Assembly (NCBI RefSeq): GCF_001721045.1
Contig: NZ_MDER01000035.1
Location: 1 to 64,000 of the forward strand
Source: Paenibacillus nuruki
GTDB taxonomy: Bacteria; Bacillota; Bacilli; Paenibacillales; Paenibacillaceae
Direction: 5' to 3'
Length of the DNA: 64,000 bases
The position numbers and the translations under genes were made by a program. Numbering within the stretch: position 1 is the first letter of the stretch; each line of letters opens with the position of its first letter. Of this stretch, positions 1 through 6,977 are shown in pieces. The notes below the pieces were generated by a model that saw only the letters and a program-made list of their open reading frames with translations, did not search any database and had not been told where the DNA came from.

Positions 1-146
1 TCGCCATAATTTTTATAACTGCGTGCGTCAACGCGAAGCATCTGAGCTCGATCATACCATACAGGAATTCGGTAATTTCTAATATGGTATAGGATGGCTT
101 CTACTATATTATGGCGATCCTTGCTTGAAAAACAAAAAAATATCAT
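1..146 (-). CDS. TIR-domain protein, 5' end only (runs off the left edge)
   Basis: Only the first 48 codons are inside the window and the frame is open to the edge. The ATG at 146 has a strong ribosome site (AAGGAG at 153-158, 6-nt gap). The peptide contains IFFCFSSKD, then VEAILYHI, then IPVWYDR. This is the order expected at the start of a TIR domain: first strand with the Ser-Lys-Asp turn, first helix, and the second strand ending in W-Y-D-R before the BB loop. Bacterial TIR proteins are commonly NAD+-hydrolysing or signalling enzymes, many of them antiphage effectors. The catalytic Glu and any partner domain lie outside the window, so activity and class cannot be judged. The assignment rests on my reading of the motif pattern. 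Confidence 0.72.
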   Translation of the reverse strand, partial: MIFFCFSSKDRHNIVEAILYHIRNYRIPVWYDRAQMLRVDARSYKNYG

Positions 147-178
147 AAATTTCTCCTTTTGCTATGTAATCATGGAAT

Positions 179-196
179 TTAATTTATTTCACACAT
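179..196 (-). CDS. Possible 5-codon leader ORF ahead of the TIR gene
   Basis: ATG at 196, five sense codons (M-C-E-I-N), then TAA. It is preceded by a perfect Shine-Dalgarno (GGAGG at 204-208, 7-nt spacing), better than many real genes here. A hairpin at 207-229 (CCAAATAA / TTATTTGG, 7-nt loop) abuts and slightly overlaps that site, so the site could be partly masked. The ORF lies 32 nt upstream of the TIR start codon in the same direction. It could be a regulatory minicistron or chance; its length gives no coding evidence of its own. Confidence 0.3.
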   Translation of the reverse strand: MCEIN

Positions 197-349
197 TAAA
201 AGACCTCCAAATAATTCATAGTTATTTGGTGTTTACTTCATTTTAATGTTCAACCCATTTAATTGTAAAATAAGGTGCAATCTAACAAACAAGACTATAG
301 TACCATATCTTATTTTCAAAAAATAGTAATTTCTTCATTTAAAACAAAA

Positions 350-373
350 AAAGACCTTATTTAGAAGGTCTTT
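350..373 (-). terminator. Intrinsic terminator of the HAD hydrolase gene
   Basis: Nine-bp stem AAAGACCTT / AAGGTCTTT with a 6-base loop. Read on the minus strand it is followed by a run of T (the A run at 345-352 of the plus strand). It sits 44 nt beyond the hydrolase stop codon and separates that gene from the TIR gene. Confidence 0.8.
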
Positions 374-416
374 AGTTCTAATTTTTGATGCTAATTTAAT
401 TTCCATTATCTTGATA

Positions 417-1100
417 CTATCTCCTAATTCCCTGCCAAATCTCTTCCAACTCATTCAACTCATTAATCACATGCCACGGTTCTATCCCTAACTGCTGATC
501 CCATTCAAAACTTCGTCGTAGGAAAATGCCTCTCATCCCTGATTGAGAAGCTCCCCAGATATCATTCGTAGGATGATCGCCTACAAATACCGTTTCTTCC
601 CCTGTCGTGCCTAACTTTTCCAGTATCATCTCGTAAATTTTCGGATGTGGCTTTTGGATCCCTGCTTCACCTGAAGTCAGGATCACATCGAAGTAAGATT
701 CCAATTCCAAGTGTTCTACTTTGCCGTATTGTATTTCATGGTGTCCATTGGTTAATATGCCTAATTTGTATCCTTGAGCCTGACATGCATGAATAGCTTC
801 AAGGGCATGATTCATAAGACGGGCTTCTTTCATATAATGTTCTTTATAGTACGCAAATAATTGATCTGCATTCGGTCTTTCTAACCAGGGCAAACGCTCA
901 ACTAATTCTTCAAAAAAACCTTGTTTTTCCCGGTAGCCGTCTGCATCAGTAATCCGCATATACCCTACAATATCTCTGGCTTTCTGTTCATCGACATGAC
1001 CCAAGTAATCTGCAACGAATTTTTGTGAAAAAGTTCGAAACGTATGATCTCGATCCATTAATGTATTGTCCAAATCAAAAATAACGGCACTAATCTTCAT
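417..1100 (-). CDS. HAD-superfamily hydrolase (YjjG-like nucleotidase/phosphatase)
   Basis: About 227 residues with all four HAD motifs in order: DLDNT near the N terminus (nucleophile and general-acid Asp), TNG about residue 118, a Lys in QKPHP about residue 149, and GDHPTND about residue 173. A helical cap lies between motifs I and II (C1-type), as in YjjG/PynA-like pyrimidine nucleotidases and related phosphatases; the substrate cannot be told from sequence. I chose the ATG at 1100 rather than the GTG at 1112 because the upstream AGGAG overlaps the GTG region and lies 11 nt from the ATG. It appears monocistronic, with a terminator on each side. Confidence 0.85.
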   Translation of the reverse strand: MKISAVIFDLDNTLMDRDHTFRTFSQKFVADYLGHVDEQKARDIVGYMRITDADGYREKQGFFEELVERLPWLERPNADQLFAYYKEHYMKEARLMNHALEAIHACQAQGYKLGILTNGHHEIQYGKVEHLELESYFDVILTSGEAGIQKPHPKIYEMILEKLGTTGEETVFVGDHPTNDIWGASQSGMRGIFLRRSFEWDQQLGIEPWHVINELNELEEIWQGIRR

Positions 1101-1200
1101 GATCTCTCTCACTCCTATATGTAATCTCTATACATCATCATTTACTAAAAGTATAGCAGATTGTGTCAGTGCTTGAACCGTACCTTGATTAAATACAGCA

Positions 1201-1230
1201 AAAAACCCGCTTAGATATCAGCGGGTTTTT
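1201..1230 (-). terminator. Intrinsic terminator (GC-rich, bidirectional shape)
   Basis: Perfect 10-bp stem AAAAACCCGC / GCGGGTTTTT with a 10-nt loop. In the minus direction it lies downstream of the 1302-1817 gene and would end its transcript before the HAD gene. Confidence 0.85.
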
Positions 1231-1301
1231 ATCAATATACAGTGTGCAGAGAATCTACTCTCTTTGATCTGTGAATGTTCCTAGTTAAACTTCATTATAA
1301 A

Positions 1302-1817
1302 TTACAACAATACGTAAGAACGATCTTCCTGTGCTTTGACATCGGGTAACGCTACAGGCTGACGATGGGTTACCATCATTTCTTGATCGGTCATATACAA
1401 TTTGAACTCAGGAAGCTCATGCAAATAATGCTGTTGATACAACATTCGAGAATCCACTTCAAAATACACAGAGTCTTCTACAATCGGTAATTTCCCAGTT
1501 TCATTCATATAATCATCTACAGCAAGCTGTACACGATCCAAATGATACGGAATAGACTTGTCTTCTTCTGCAAAAATCTCAAAAGTTTCTCGGGATAAAT
1601 AGAACTTCTGATCACTCACTCCACCTAAATAACGAGCGATACGTGGCAAGTCCAAGCTGTTATCTTCTTTCATTAGTACGGTACGATTAATTCCATTACC
1701 CATTTCACGTTCAAATTGCAATACTGCACAGCGCAATTCGTCTAGTGTTACATGAACCGACGGGAACTTGTTGACGTCTTCTTTGTCTTTTCTTTTAAAT
1801 AGTCCAAGTACAGACAT
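1302..1817 (-). CDS. Conserved Firmicutes protein of unknown function (DUF3939-like)
   Basis: 171 residues, acidic, with no signal peptide or membrane segment. It begins with a basic stretch (GLFKRKDKED) and continues as a mixed alpha/beta soluble domain. From memory of family patterns it resembles the DUF3939 proteins of Bacillales; no function is known for them and I cannot confirm membership without a profile search. The ribosome site GGGAGGAG precedes the ATG. It is transcribed alone: a terminator follows at 1201-1230 and the upstream gene ypdA is divergent. A catabolite-responsive-like palindrome lies in its leader. Confidence 0.7.
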   Translation of the reverse strand: MSVLGLFKRKDKEDVNKFPSVHVTLDELRCAVLQFEREMGNGINRTVLMKEDNSLDLPRIARYLGGVSDQKFYLSRETFEIFAEEDKSIPYHLDRVQLAVDDYMNETGKLPIVEDSVYFEVDSRMLYQQHYLHELPEFKLYMTDQEMMVTHRQPVALPDVKAQEDRSYVLL

Positions 1818-1862
1818 ATCGGTCTCTCCTCCCTCATTCTGGGATAACTAAGCGATCGAGTG

Positions 1863-1876
1863 CGAAAACGTTTTCA
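1863..1876. promoter_or_regulatory. cre-like palindrome (possible CcpA site)
   Basis: CGAAAACGTTTTCA matches the catabolite-responsive consensus TGWAANCGNTNWCA at every defined position except the first. The inner 12 bases (1864-1875) are a perfect palindrome. A possible minus-strand -10 (TACAAT, 1920-1925) lies upstream, which would put the site about 35-50 nt into the leader of the 1302-1817 gene, a roadblock position. This single-site match may be chance. Confidence 0.35.
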
Positions 1877-1983
1877 GATACCTCTAAAGAAAGTTGCTAA
1901 CTTTTCTGTGCTTACTATCATTGTACCTCATTTAACATGAATTGATTCAATTTTTTACAAATTTGTGCGTTTTGCATCTTAAA

Positions 1984-2013
1984 TTGTGTCTATGTGCCTA
2001 AGCAAGCTAGAAT
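1984..2013 (+). promoter_or_regulatory. Possible SigA promoter of ypdA
   Basis: TTGTGT (1984-1989), 18-nt spacer, TAGAAT (2008-2013). It matches moderately and would give a leader of about 100 nt. The rest of the 302-bp divergent gap (1818-2119) holds the cre-like site and otherwise AT-rich sequence. Confidence 0.35.
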
Positions 2014-2119
2014 TTTATAACATATTAAGGTAGGATAAATATGGTTCTATTTTAATAACGATCTGAACGGACAAAGATCGTCTATACAGAAAAGAGATTA
2101 TGGAAGGAGCTAGACCACT

Positions 2120-3106
2120 GTGATGGAAGATGTAATTATTATTGGTGCTGGACCTTGCGGATTATCTGCTGCAATCGAATGCACACGTTTAGGCATGAAG
2201 ACATTATTGATTGAAAAGTATAATATGGTACATTCGATTTACTTATATCCAACGAATATGCAATTTTTTAGTACAGCTGAATTGTTAGAAATCGGAGATT
2301 TGCCGTTCTCTACTCCGTATGACAAGCCTTTCCGTCATGAAGCTTTAGCTTATTATCGCCGTGCAGCAGGTCATTACGATCTACGTGTACAGCCTTATAC
2401 GGAAGCTTTGGAAGTACAACCACGACAAGATGGTACGTTTGAGATTCAGACAACCAATCGTCATGGCGAAGACAAAACATATAAAGCACGTAAAGTTATT
2501 ATTGCTACAGGTTATTTTGATCATCCGAACTATCTAGGTATTCCGGGCGAAGAATTAGATAAAGTAACTCACTATTTCCGTGAAGCTCATCCTTATGCGG
2601 GTATGCGGGTAACTGTTATTGGCGGAAGTAATTCTGCTGTCGATGCTGCTCTTGAAATCGTACGTGTCGGTGCTCATGTCGATATGGTCTACCGTGGTAG
2701 CGATCTTTCTCAAAATATCAAATCATGGGTACGTCCTGTATTTGAAGGTCAGGTGTTAAAAGGCAATGTCACTCTTCACTTGAACTCTAAAGTCACAGAG
2801 ATTACTTCGTCTCAAGTTACCATTACGCAAAATGATGGCGAAACAGCAACGATTGAGAATGATTTCGTCCTTGCTATGACAGGCTTCCATCCTGATCGTA
2901 AATTACTCACATCTGCTGGGATTGAAATGAGTGACGATATGGATAAACCGAAGTTCGATCTGGAAACGATGGAATCGAATATTCCAGGTTTGTATGTAGC
3001 TGGCGTTATCGCTTCTGGTCGTAATGCAAATGAAGTCTTTATTGAGACAGGTCGTCGTCATGGTAACAAAATTGCGAATCATATTCACAAACAACTGGCT
3101 CATTAA
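2120..3106 (+). CDS. ypdA: Bacillithiol disulfide reductase, YpdA/Bdr family
   Basis: FAD/NADPH-dependent thioredoxin-reductase-like flavoprotein that reduces bacillithiol disulfide in low-molecular-weight-thiol redox control. The N-terminal FAD Rossmann motif GAGPCGLSAA carries the single Cys (residue 13) that corresponds to the active-site Cys14 reported for staphylococcal YpdA; there is no CxxC as in true thioredoxin reductases. The NADPH motif GGSNSAVDAALE is near residue 169, and ATG and NEVFIETGRRHG are in the expected places. Length (328) is typical. GTG at 2120 is used, with GGAAGGAG at 2102-2109; the ATG at 2123 is an alternative. It is divergent from the DUF3939-like gene and followed by a terminator. 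Confidence 0.9.
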   Translation: MMEDVIIIGAGPCGLSAAIECTRLGMKTLLIEKYNMVHSIYLYPTNMQFFSTAELLEIGDLPFSTPYDKPFRHEALAYYRRAAGHYDLRVQPYTEALEVQPRQDGTFEIQTTNRHGEDKTYKARKVIIATGYFDHPNYLGIPGEELDKVTHYFREAHPYAGMRVTVIGGSNSAVDAALEIVRVGAHVDMVYRGSDLSQNIKSWVRPVFEGQVLKGNVTLHLNSKVTEITSSQVTITQNDGETATIENDFVLAMTGFHPDRKLLTSAGIEMSDDMDKPKFDLETMESNIPGLYVAGVIASGRNANEVFIETGRRHGNKIANHIHKQLAH

Positions 3107-3152
3107 TAAAAATTTATCCACGATAAAAAAGGTAATCATTTAAATGTAAAGG

Positions 3153-3175
3153 TGTCCGCTTATGCGGGCATTTTG
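3153..3175 (+). terminator. Terminator after ypdA
   Basis: TGTCCGC / GCGGGCA stem (7 bp, one wobble) with a TTAT loop and a short TTTT tail. It sits 47 nt after the ypdA stop; the tail is short, so termination may be partial. Confidence 0.55.
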
Positions 3176-3213
3176 CTATTTAAAGATGTCAAGAAAGGAG
3201 TGATCTTATCAAA

Positions 3214-3666
3214 ATGGCTGCGATCGATACACCTGCACTGATTTTGTTAGTTCTAGCGGCGCTCGGGATTATTGGTAATAACTCAACCGTAACGATTGCT
3301 ATGCTAGTCTTATTGCTTATTCGCGTATTAGGCTGGCATCAAGCCTTTCCATGGTTACAGAAGTATGGCTTAACAATTGGTATTATTATTTTGACGATTG
3401 GTGTAATGACCCCACTTGCCAGTGGTAAAATTTCACTGGATACGATACTTTCTTCTTTTCTCAGCTGGAAATCGCTTGCTGCGATCGGAATTGGCTTATT
3501 CGTGGCTTATCTTGGTGGACGGGGCACGATATTAATGACTAATCAACCTACTGTAGTGGCTGGATTGTTAATAGGAACACTGTTAGGCGTAGCCTTTTTC
3601 AAAGGTGTACCTGTAGGTCCATTGATTGCCGCAGGTCTATTATCTCTACTAATTGGCAAATCGTAG
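3214..3666 (+). CDS. ytwI: DUF441/UPF0756 family integral membrane protein
   Basis: 150 residues, almost wholly hydrophobic, with four or five membrane helices (about residues 5-38, 50-70, 85-103, 112-128, 131-148). The sequence [23 protein letters not shown] near the start and the C-terminal [12 protein letters not shown] are characteristic of this family of small membrane proteins; their function is unknown. The ATG at 3214 has GGAG 13 nt upstream, a loose spacing, but no other in-frame start is nearer. It follows ypdA by about 100 nt, beyond a weak terminator. Confidence 0.85.
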   Translation: MAAIDTPALILLVLAALGIIGNNSTVTIAMLVLLLIRVLGWHQAFPWLQKYGLTIGIIILTIGVMTPLASGKISLDTILSSFLSWKSLAAIGIGLFVAYLGGRGTILMTNQPTVVAGLLIGTLLGVAFFKGVPVGPLIAAGLLSLLIGKS

Positions 3667-3707
3667 CCTCTATAATGACTATAACCAACCACATTCAACG
3701 ATTATGC

Positions 3708-3736
3708 TTATCCGATAGGCTTAGGTATGATATACT
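3708..3736 (+). promoter_or_regulatory. Possible SigA promoter (extended -10)
   Basis: TTATCC, 17-nt spacer, TATACT preceded by TGA (extended -10). It lies about 70 nt upstream of the 3805 start codon. Confidence 0.4.
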
Positions 3737-3804
3737 TTCTAAATATGAATCGATGATAAAATGCTTATATTGAATGTGTTAGCATCATCCAGGAGGATAC
3801 ACCT

Positions 3805-4311
3805 ATGTCTCAAACTTTTGTTATTGAAGCGGTCATGATCGCAATCTATGGTCAACTGCTTGATCCGGAAAAACCGGTAGAATATATTGTGCCTTACACA
3901 AGTATTATGGAGTTATATGAATTTGCGGAAAGTACTGAACCTTTAATGAATGAAGATAATGAGAATCAGTATGTCAAAACAAGAATTCAGCAATTGATTG
4001 CTTATTTTGAAGAACCCTTGAACAAAAAGAAAATTCAACGTTCTCTTCAGGTTCCATGGGCTCAAAGTTCGGCTATTTTACTCAGTGAAAAAGTCCAATT
4101 AAAAATCATTAATGCGATGGATAATGCTCACTATGGCGAATCTTTTGATCCGATTGAAACGGAAATGATTCTTTCTGCGCTAAAAAAAGAAGCACCCATG
4201 TTGACTGATCAATTTGAAATGATTCATCGAATTATTGAAGCCAAGATTCCTGTGCAAGTATACGATATCGAAGATTTCGCATTTGCTCTTGAAGGCACAC
4301 CTACTGTCTAA
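3805..4311 (+). CDS. Conserved Paenibacillaceae protein, function unknown
   Basis: 168 residues, acidic, soluble, predicted mostly helical, with no signal peptide. Segments such as VMIAIYGQLL, VEYIVPYTSIMELYE, NAMDNAHYGE and VQVYDIEDFAFALE look strongly conserved in similar proteins I recall from Paenibacillus genomes. Those are sometimes labelled ADP-heptose synthase, but nothing here shows a nucleotidyltransferase HxGH or kinase motif, so I do not adopt that name. AGGAGG at 3791-3796 gives a good start at 3805. It has its own promoter-like sequence and ends at a strong terminator shared with the convergent IscA-like gene. Confidence 0.75.
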   Translation: MSQTFVIEAVMIAIYGQLLDPEKPVEYIVPYTSIMELYEFAESTEPLMNEDNENQYVKTRIQQLIAYFEEPLNKKKIQRSLQVPWAQSSAILLSEKVQLKIINAMDNAHYGESFDPIETEMILSALKKEAPMLTDQFEMIHRIIEAKIPVQVYDIEDFAFALEGTPTV

Positions 4312-4341
4312 ATGAATTTAGATTATCCCAAGTAAATATGT

Positions 4342-4383
4342 AAAAAAAGCTTCTTTCCCATAACAAGGAAGAAGCTTTTTTTT
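4342..4383. terminator. Bidirectional terminator between convergent genes
   Basis: AAAAAGCTTCTTTCC pairs with GGAAGAAGCTTTTT (one bulge), with A and T runs on both sides. It serves the 3805-4311 gene (+) and the 4413-4712 gene (-). Confidence 0.85.
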
Positions 4384-4412
4384 GAATCAATGATCCAATA
4401 ATACAGCGAGCT

Positions 4413-4712
4413 TTATTGAGATTCAGGCATGTACGCATACCGAATATCGTCTTCATGCTCAATATATTCAACATTCAGGCGATATCCGTTGATATACCAC
4501 AAATCTTGATCTTCCATATAGAAATGGATATTTTCTACATCTTGCGTTAATGCCGGGCTCACTGGTGGTTCAACAGAAATGCCTAGTGAGAACCCTGGAT
4601 GAATTTCACTGTTACTGCTGTATCGTGCATAAAAGCGAACAGCATCGCCTTCAGCTAGACTCAATTCTTTTTTGTACCAGCGTGCGGCTTCATCAGATAC
4701 GGCTATACTCAT
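4413..4712 (-). CDS. HesB/IscA-like (YneR type) protein without cysteines
   Basis: 99 residues with the IscA/HesB fold pattern: an N-terminal helix with AARWYKKEL, then VRFYARY, then GFSLGISV. True A-type Fe-S carriers keep three Cys; this protein has none, as in the YneR branch of Bacillales. It therefore should not carry an Fe-S cluster in the usual way, and its role is unknown. AGGTGG precedes the ATG at 4712. It is monocistronic and convergent with the upstream gene. Confidence 0.75.
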   Translation of the reverse strand: MSIAVSDEAARWYKKELSLAEGDAVRFYARYSSNSEIHPGFSLGISVEPPVSPALTQDVENIHFYMEDQDLWYINGYRLNVEYIEHEDDIRYAYMPESQ

Positions 4713-4758
4713 GATTTATACCACCTCTCTTTTTTACCTTTACCCTATTTTCTATCCT

Positions 4759-4767
4759 ATTATAACA
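4759..4767 (-). promoter_or_regulatory. Extended -10 promoter of the HesB-like gene
   Basis: On the minus strand TGTTATAAT (TGn plus a perfect TATAAT at 4759-4764); no convincing -35. The start codon is 47 nt downstream. Confidence 0.45.
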
Positions 4768-4852
4768 TGATATCTTTATTGCTTTTTGATCCATTTCTTT
4801 GCAACAAAATAGCTATATATTAAAAAAATATGAAGATTTTATGAATTTTACG

Positions 4853-4882
4853 TTGACAATGCAAAAATTGCAGTGATACAAT
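4853..4882 (+). promoter_or_regulatory. Strong SigA promoter of the bmrCD leader
   Basis: Perfect -35 TTGACA (4853-4858), 18-nt spacer, TACAAT (4877-4882) with an extended TGA (4874-4876). Transcription would start near 4889, giving a leader of about 340 nt before bmrC that contains the small ORF and the attenuator. Confidence 0.75.
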
Positions 4883-4956
4883 CAACAGCAGACAGGTACT
4901 AATTTAGAAGTTATTACCATCTGCATACTACTTTGAAGAAGAAAGGGTGAATCTCC

Positions 4957-5055
4957 ATGGATAAAATGATGAATGTACATAACCACGCCTATGTTCCCGT
5001 AGCTTTATCACAATTAAATATCGGAGCACCCCAGCAGATGGAATCCTTCAAGTAG
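4957..5055 (+). CDS. Leader peptide upstream of bmrCD (32 aa)
   Basis: Short ORF with an ATG at 4957, an AAAGGG ribosome site about 9 nt upstream, 32 codons and a TAG. It lies between a near-consensus promoter and a strong terminator hairpin, directly ahead of a BmrC/BmrD-type exporter. In Bacillus subtilis bmrCD is controlled by translation of the leader ORF bmrB coupled to a transcription attenuator, and this arrangement is the same. The peptide sequence itself matches nothing I recognise, so similarity is in layout rather than sequence. It probably acts by being translated in cis. Confidence 0.6.
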   Translation: MDKMMNVHNHAYVPVALSQLNIGAPQQMESFK

Positions 5056-5106
5056 ATTGCGTACTTTAAATCACGCTTGATCTCTATCCAACATGATAAT
5101 TATTTG

Positions 5107-5189
5107 TCATATGGCGGTTGCTTAGCAATCGCGCTATATGATGTCCATACAAGACACGTCGTTTGCGTTTGCAGACGACGTGTCTTTTT
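5107..5189 (+). promoter_or_regulatory. Transcription attenuator ahead of bmrC
   Basis: Two structures in series. The first is 5107-5141: TCATAT / ATATGA outer stem and GCGGTTGC / AGCAATCGC inner stem. The second is a 12-bp perfect terminator stem, AAGACACGTCGT (5151-5162) with 5175-5186, followed by T at 5185-5189. The 3' arm of the first hairpin (5125-5133) can alternatively pair with the terminator-loop bases 5164-5172 at 8 of 9 positions, a possible antiterminator. The bmrC start codon is 43 nt further on. Confidence 0.6.
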
Positions 5190-5231
5190 ATGTGGATTTT
5201 GACAAGTGTTCGACAGAAAGGTAGTGAGTAT

Positions 5232-6977
5232 ATGTTTGCTGTTTTTAAAAATTTAGGCTGGTTTTTCAGCCGCGAACGAAAGCGGTATTTGATCGGTATT
5301 ATTTTATTGATCATTGCCGGTGTACTTGAATTAGCACCTCCTAAGTTACTAGGCAGTGCGATTGATGAGATTTCAGGCGGTACGATTACCGTGTCTTCAT
5401 TGGTTTATTATATTTCCGTCACATTAGCTATTCTGGTTGTGATCTATGGAATTACGTATGTATGGATGCATAGTCTATTCGGTGGATCAAATCTGGTAGA
5501 ACGTCTATTACGTACTCGCTTTATGGCTCATTTGCTACGTATGACTCCGCCCTTTTTTGAACGGAACCGTACAGGTGACTTGATGGCTCGTGCCACCAAT
5601 GATCTACGTGCGGTGTCTATGACTGTAGGATTCGGCATGTTAACTCTTACCGATTCCACGTTCTTTTTATTAACGATACTGTTAGCGATGGGATTCGTAA
5701 TTAGCTGGAAATTAACGATTGCGGCTATTCTTCCACTTCCTTTTATAGCACTGGCTATGGCGATTTACGGTAAAGTGGTTCATGCACGTTATACACTGGC
5801 ACAGGATGCTTTCGGTGATATGAACGATCAGGTACTCGAATCGGTTGCTGGTGTACGTGTTATTCGTGCGTATGTACAAGAACGTTTTGATGAGAATCGA
5901 TTTGAAAAGATCACTGACGACGTCTATCGCAAAAACTTACGAGTCGTTATGGTGGATGCGCTATTTGAACCTACAATTCGACTATTTGTGGGATTGAGTT
6001 ATATTATTGCACTCGGGTACGGAATTTATCTGGTGTTCCATAATGAGTTAACACTTGGCGATCTGGTTTCTTTCAACTTGTATCTAGGAATGATGATCTG
6101 GCCGATGTTTGCGATTGGTGAATTGATCAATCTGATGCAACGTGGTAGCGCTTCGCTAGATCGTGTGAACGAAGTTCTTTATGTAAAACCTGATGTAGAT
6201 GATATTACTCAACCTGTGCATGTTCCTTCCCTTCATAAAATTGAATTTAAAGATGTCACGTTCCGTTATCCTACGTCCACTGTAGATAATCTAGAGCATC
6301 TAAATCTACAGATTCGTGCAGGTGAGACTCTAGGCGTAGTCGGCAGAACGGGTAGTGGTAAATCCACGCTACTCAAACAACTGCTCTATGAATATCCTAC
6401 AGGAGCAGGAAATCTTACGATTGGTGATGTACCTATTCAGGATATTGCCAAAGATCAATTACACGGTTGGATCGGTTATGTTCCGCAAGAACAAATCCTT
6501 TTCTCTCGTAGTGTGCGTGAAAATATTCGCTTCGGTAAATCAGACGCTACCGATGATGAAGTGTTGAATGCGATTCATACAGCAGCTTTTGATAAAGATC
6601 TGCATACGCTTTCTGATGGTCTAGATACGATTGTAGGTGAACGTGGCGTGGCTTTATCAGGCGGTCAAAAACAACGTGTATCGCTTGCTCGTGCATTTAT
6701 CTCTGAACCTGAAGTACTGATTCTCGATGATGCTTTATCCGCTGTCGATGCTCGTACAGAAACTAGAATTATTGAAAATATTCGTACCAAACGTGCAGGT
6801 AAAACGACATTGATCGCTACCCATCGCCTTTCAGCGGTAGAACATGCAGATCATATCGTCGTACTGGATCGCGGAAAAATTATTGAAGAAGGAACCCATG
6901 CTGAATTGCTACAGTCGGATGGCTGGTATCGTGAGCAATATGAACGTCAGCAATTGGCGGATTCCTTAGAGGGGTAG
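5232..6977 (+). CDS. bmrC: Heterodimeric ABC multidrug exporter subunit BmrC-like (degenerate site)
   Basis: 581-residue half-transporter: six-helix membrane domain (about 1-300) then nucleotide-binding domain. Walker A GRTGSGKST begins near residue 371 and signature LSGGQKQ near 475. Walker B ends in D499 and has Asp at 500, where a catalytic Glu is usual. That degenerate site marks the BmrC-type partner of asymmetric exporters such as BmrCD. I use ATG 5232 (MFAVFKNLGWFF) because it has a ribosome site and gives the family length; the frame is open further upstream but that stretch lies inside the terminator. It is followed directly by bmrD with no gap. Expression is probably induced through the leader attenuator; drug specificity is not predictable. 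Confidence 0.88.
   Translation: MFAVFKNLGWFFSRERKRYLIGIILLIIAGVLELAPPKLLGSAIDEISGGTITVSSLVYYISVTLAILVVIYGITYVWMHSLFGGSNLVERLLRTRFMAHLLRMTPPFFERNRTGDLMARATNDLRAVSMTVGFGMLTLTDSTFFLLTILLAMGFVISWKLTIAAILPLPFIALAMAIYGKVVHARYTLAQDAFGDMNDQVLESVAGVRVIRAYVQERFDENRFEKITDDVYRKNLRVVMVDALFEPTIRLFVGLSYIIALGYGIYLVFHNELTLGDLVSFNLYLGMMIWPMFAIGELINLMQRGSASLDRVNEVLYVKPDVDDITQPVHVPSLHKIEFKDVTFRYPTSTVDNLEHLNLQIRAGETLGVVGRTGSGKSTLLKQLLYEYPTGAGNLTIGDVPIQDIAKDQLHGWIGYVPQEQILFSRSVRENIRFGKSDATDDEVLNAIHTAAFDKDLHTLSDGLDTIVGERGVALSGGQKQRVSLARAFISEPEVLILDDALSAVDARTETRIIENIRTKRAGKTTLIATHRLSAVEHADHIVVLDRGKIIEEGTHAELLQSDGWYREQYERQQLADSLEG

Noticed and set aside
5084-5314. Minus-strand 76-codon ORF across the bmrC leader and start
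   Set aside because: Antisense to the attenuator and bmrC; no ribosome site; the plus-strand structures and exporter explain the sequence.
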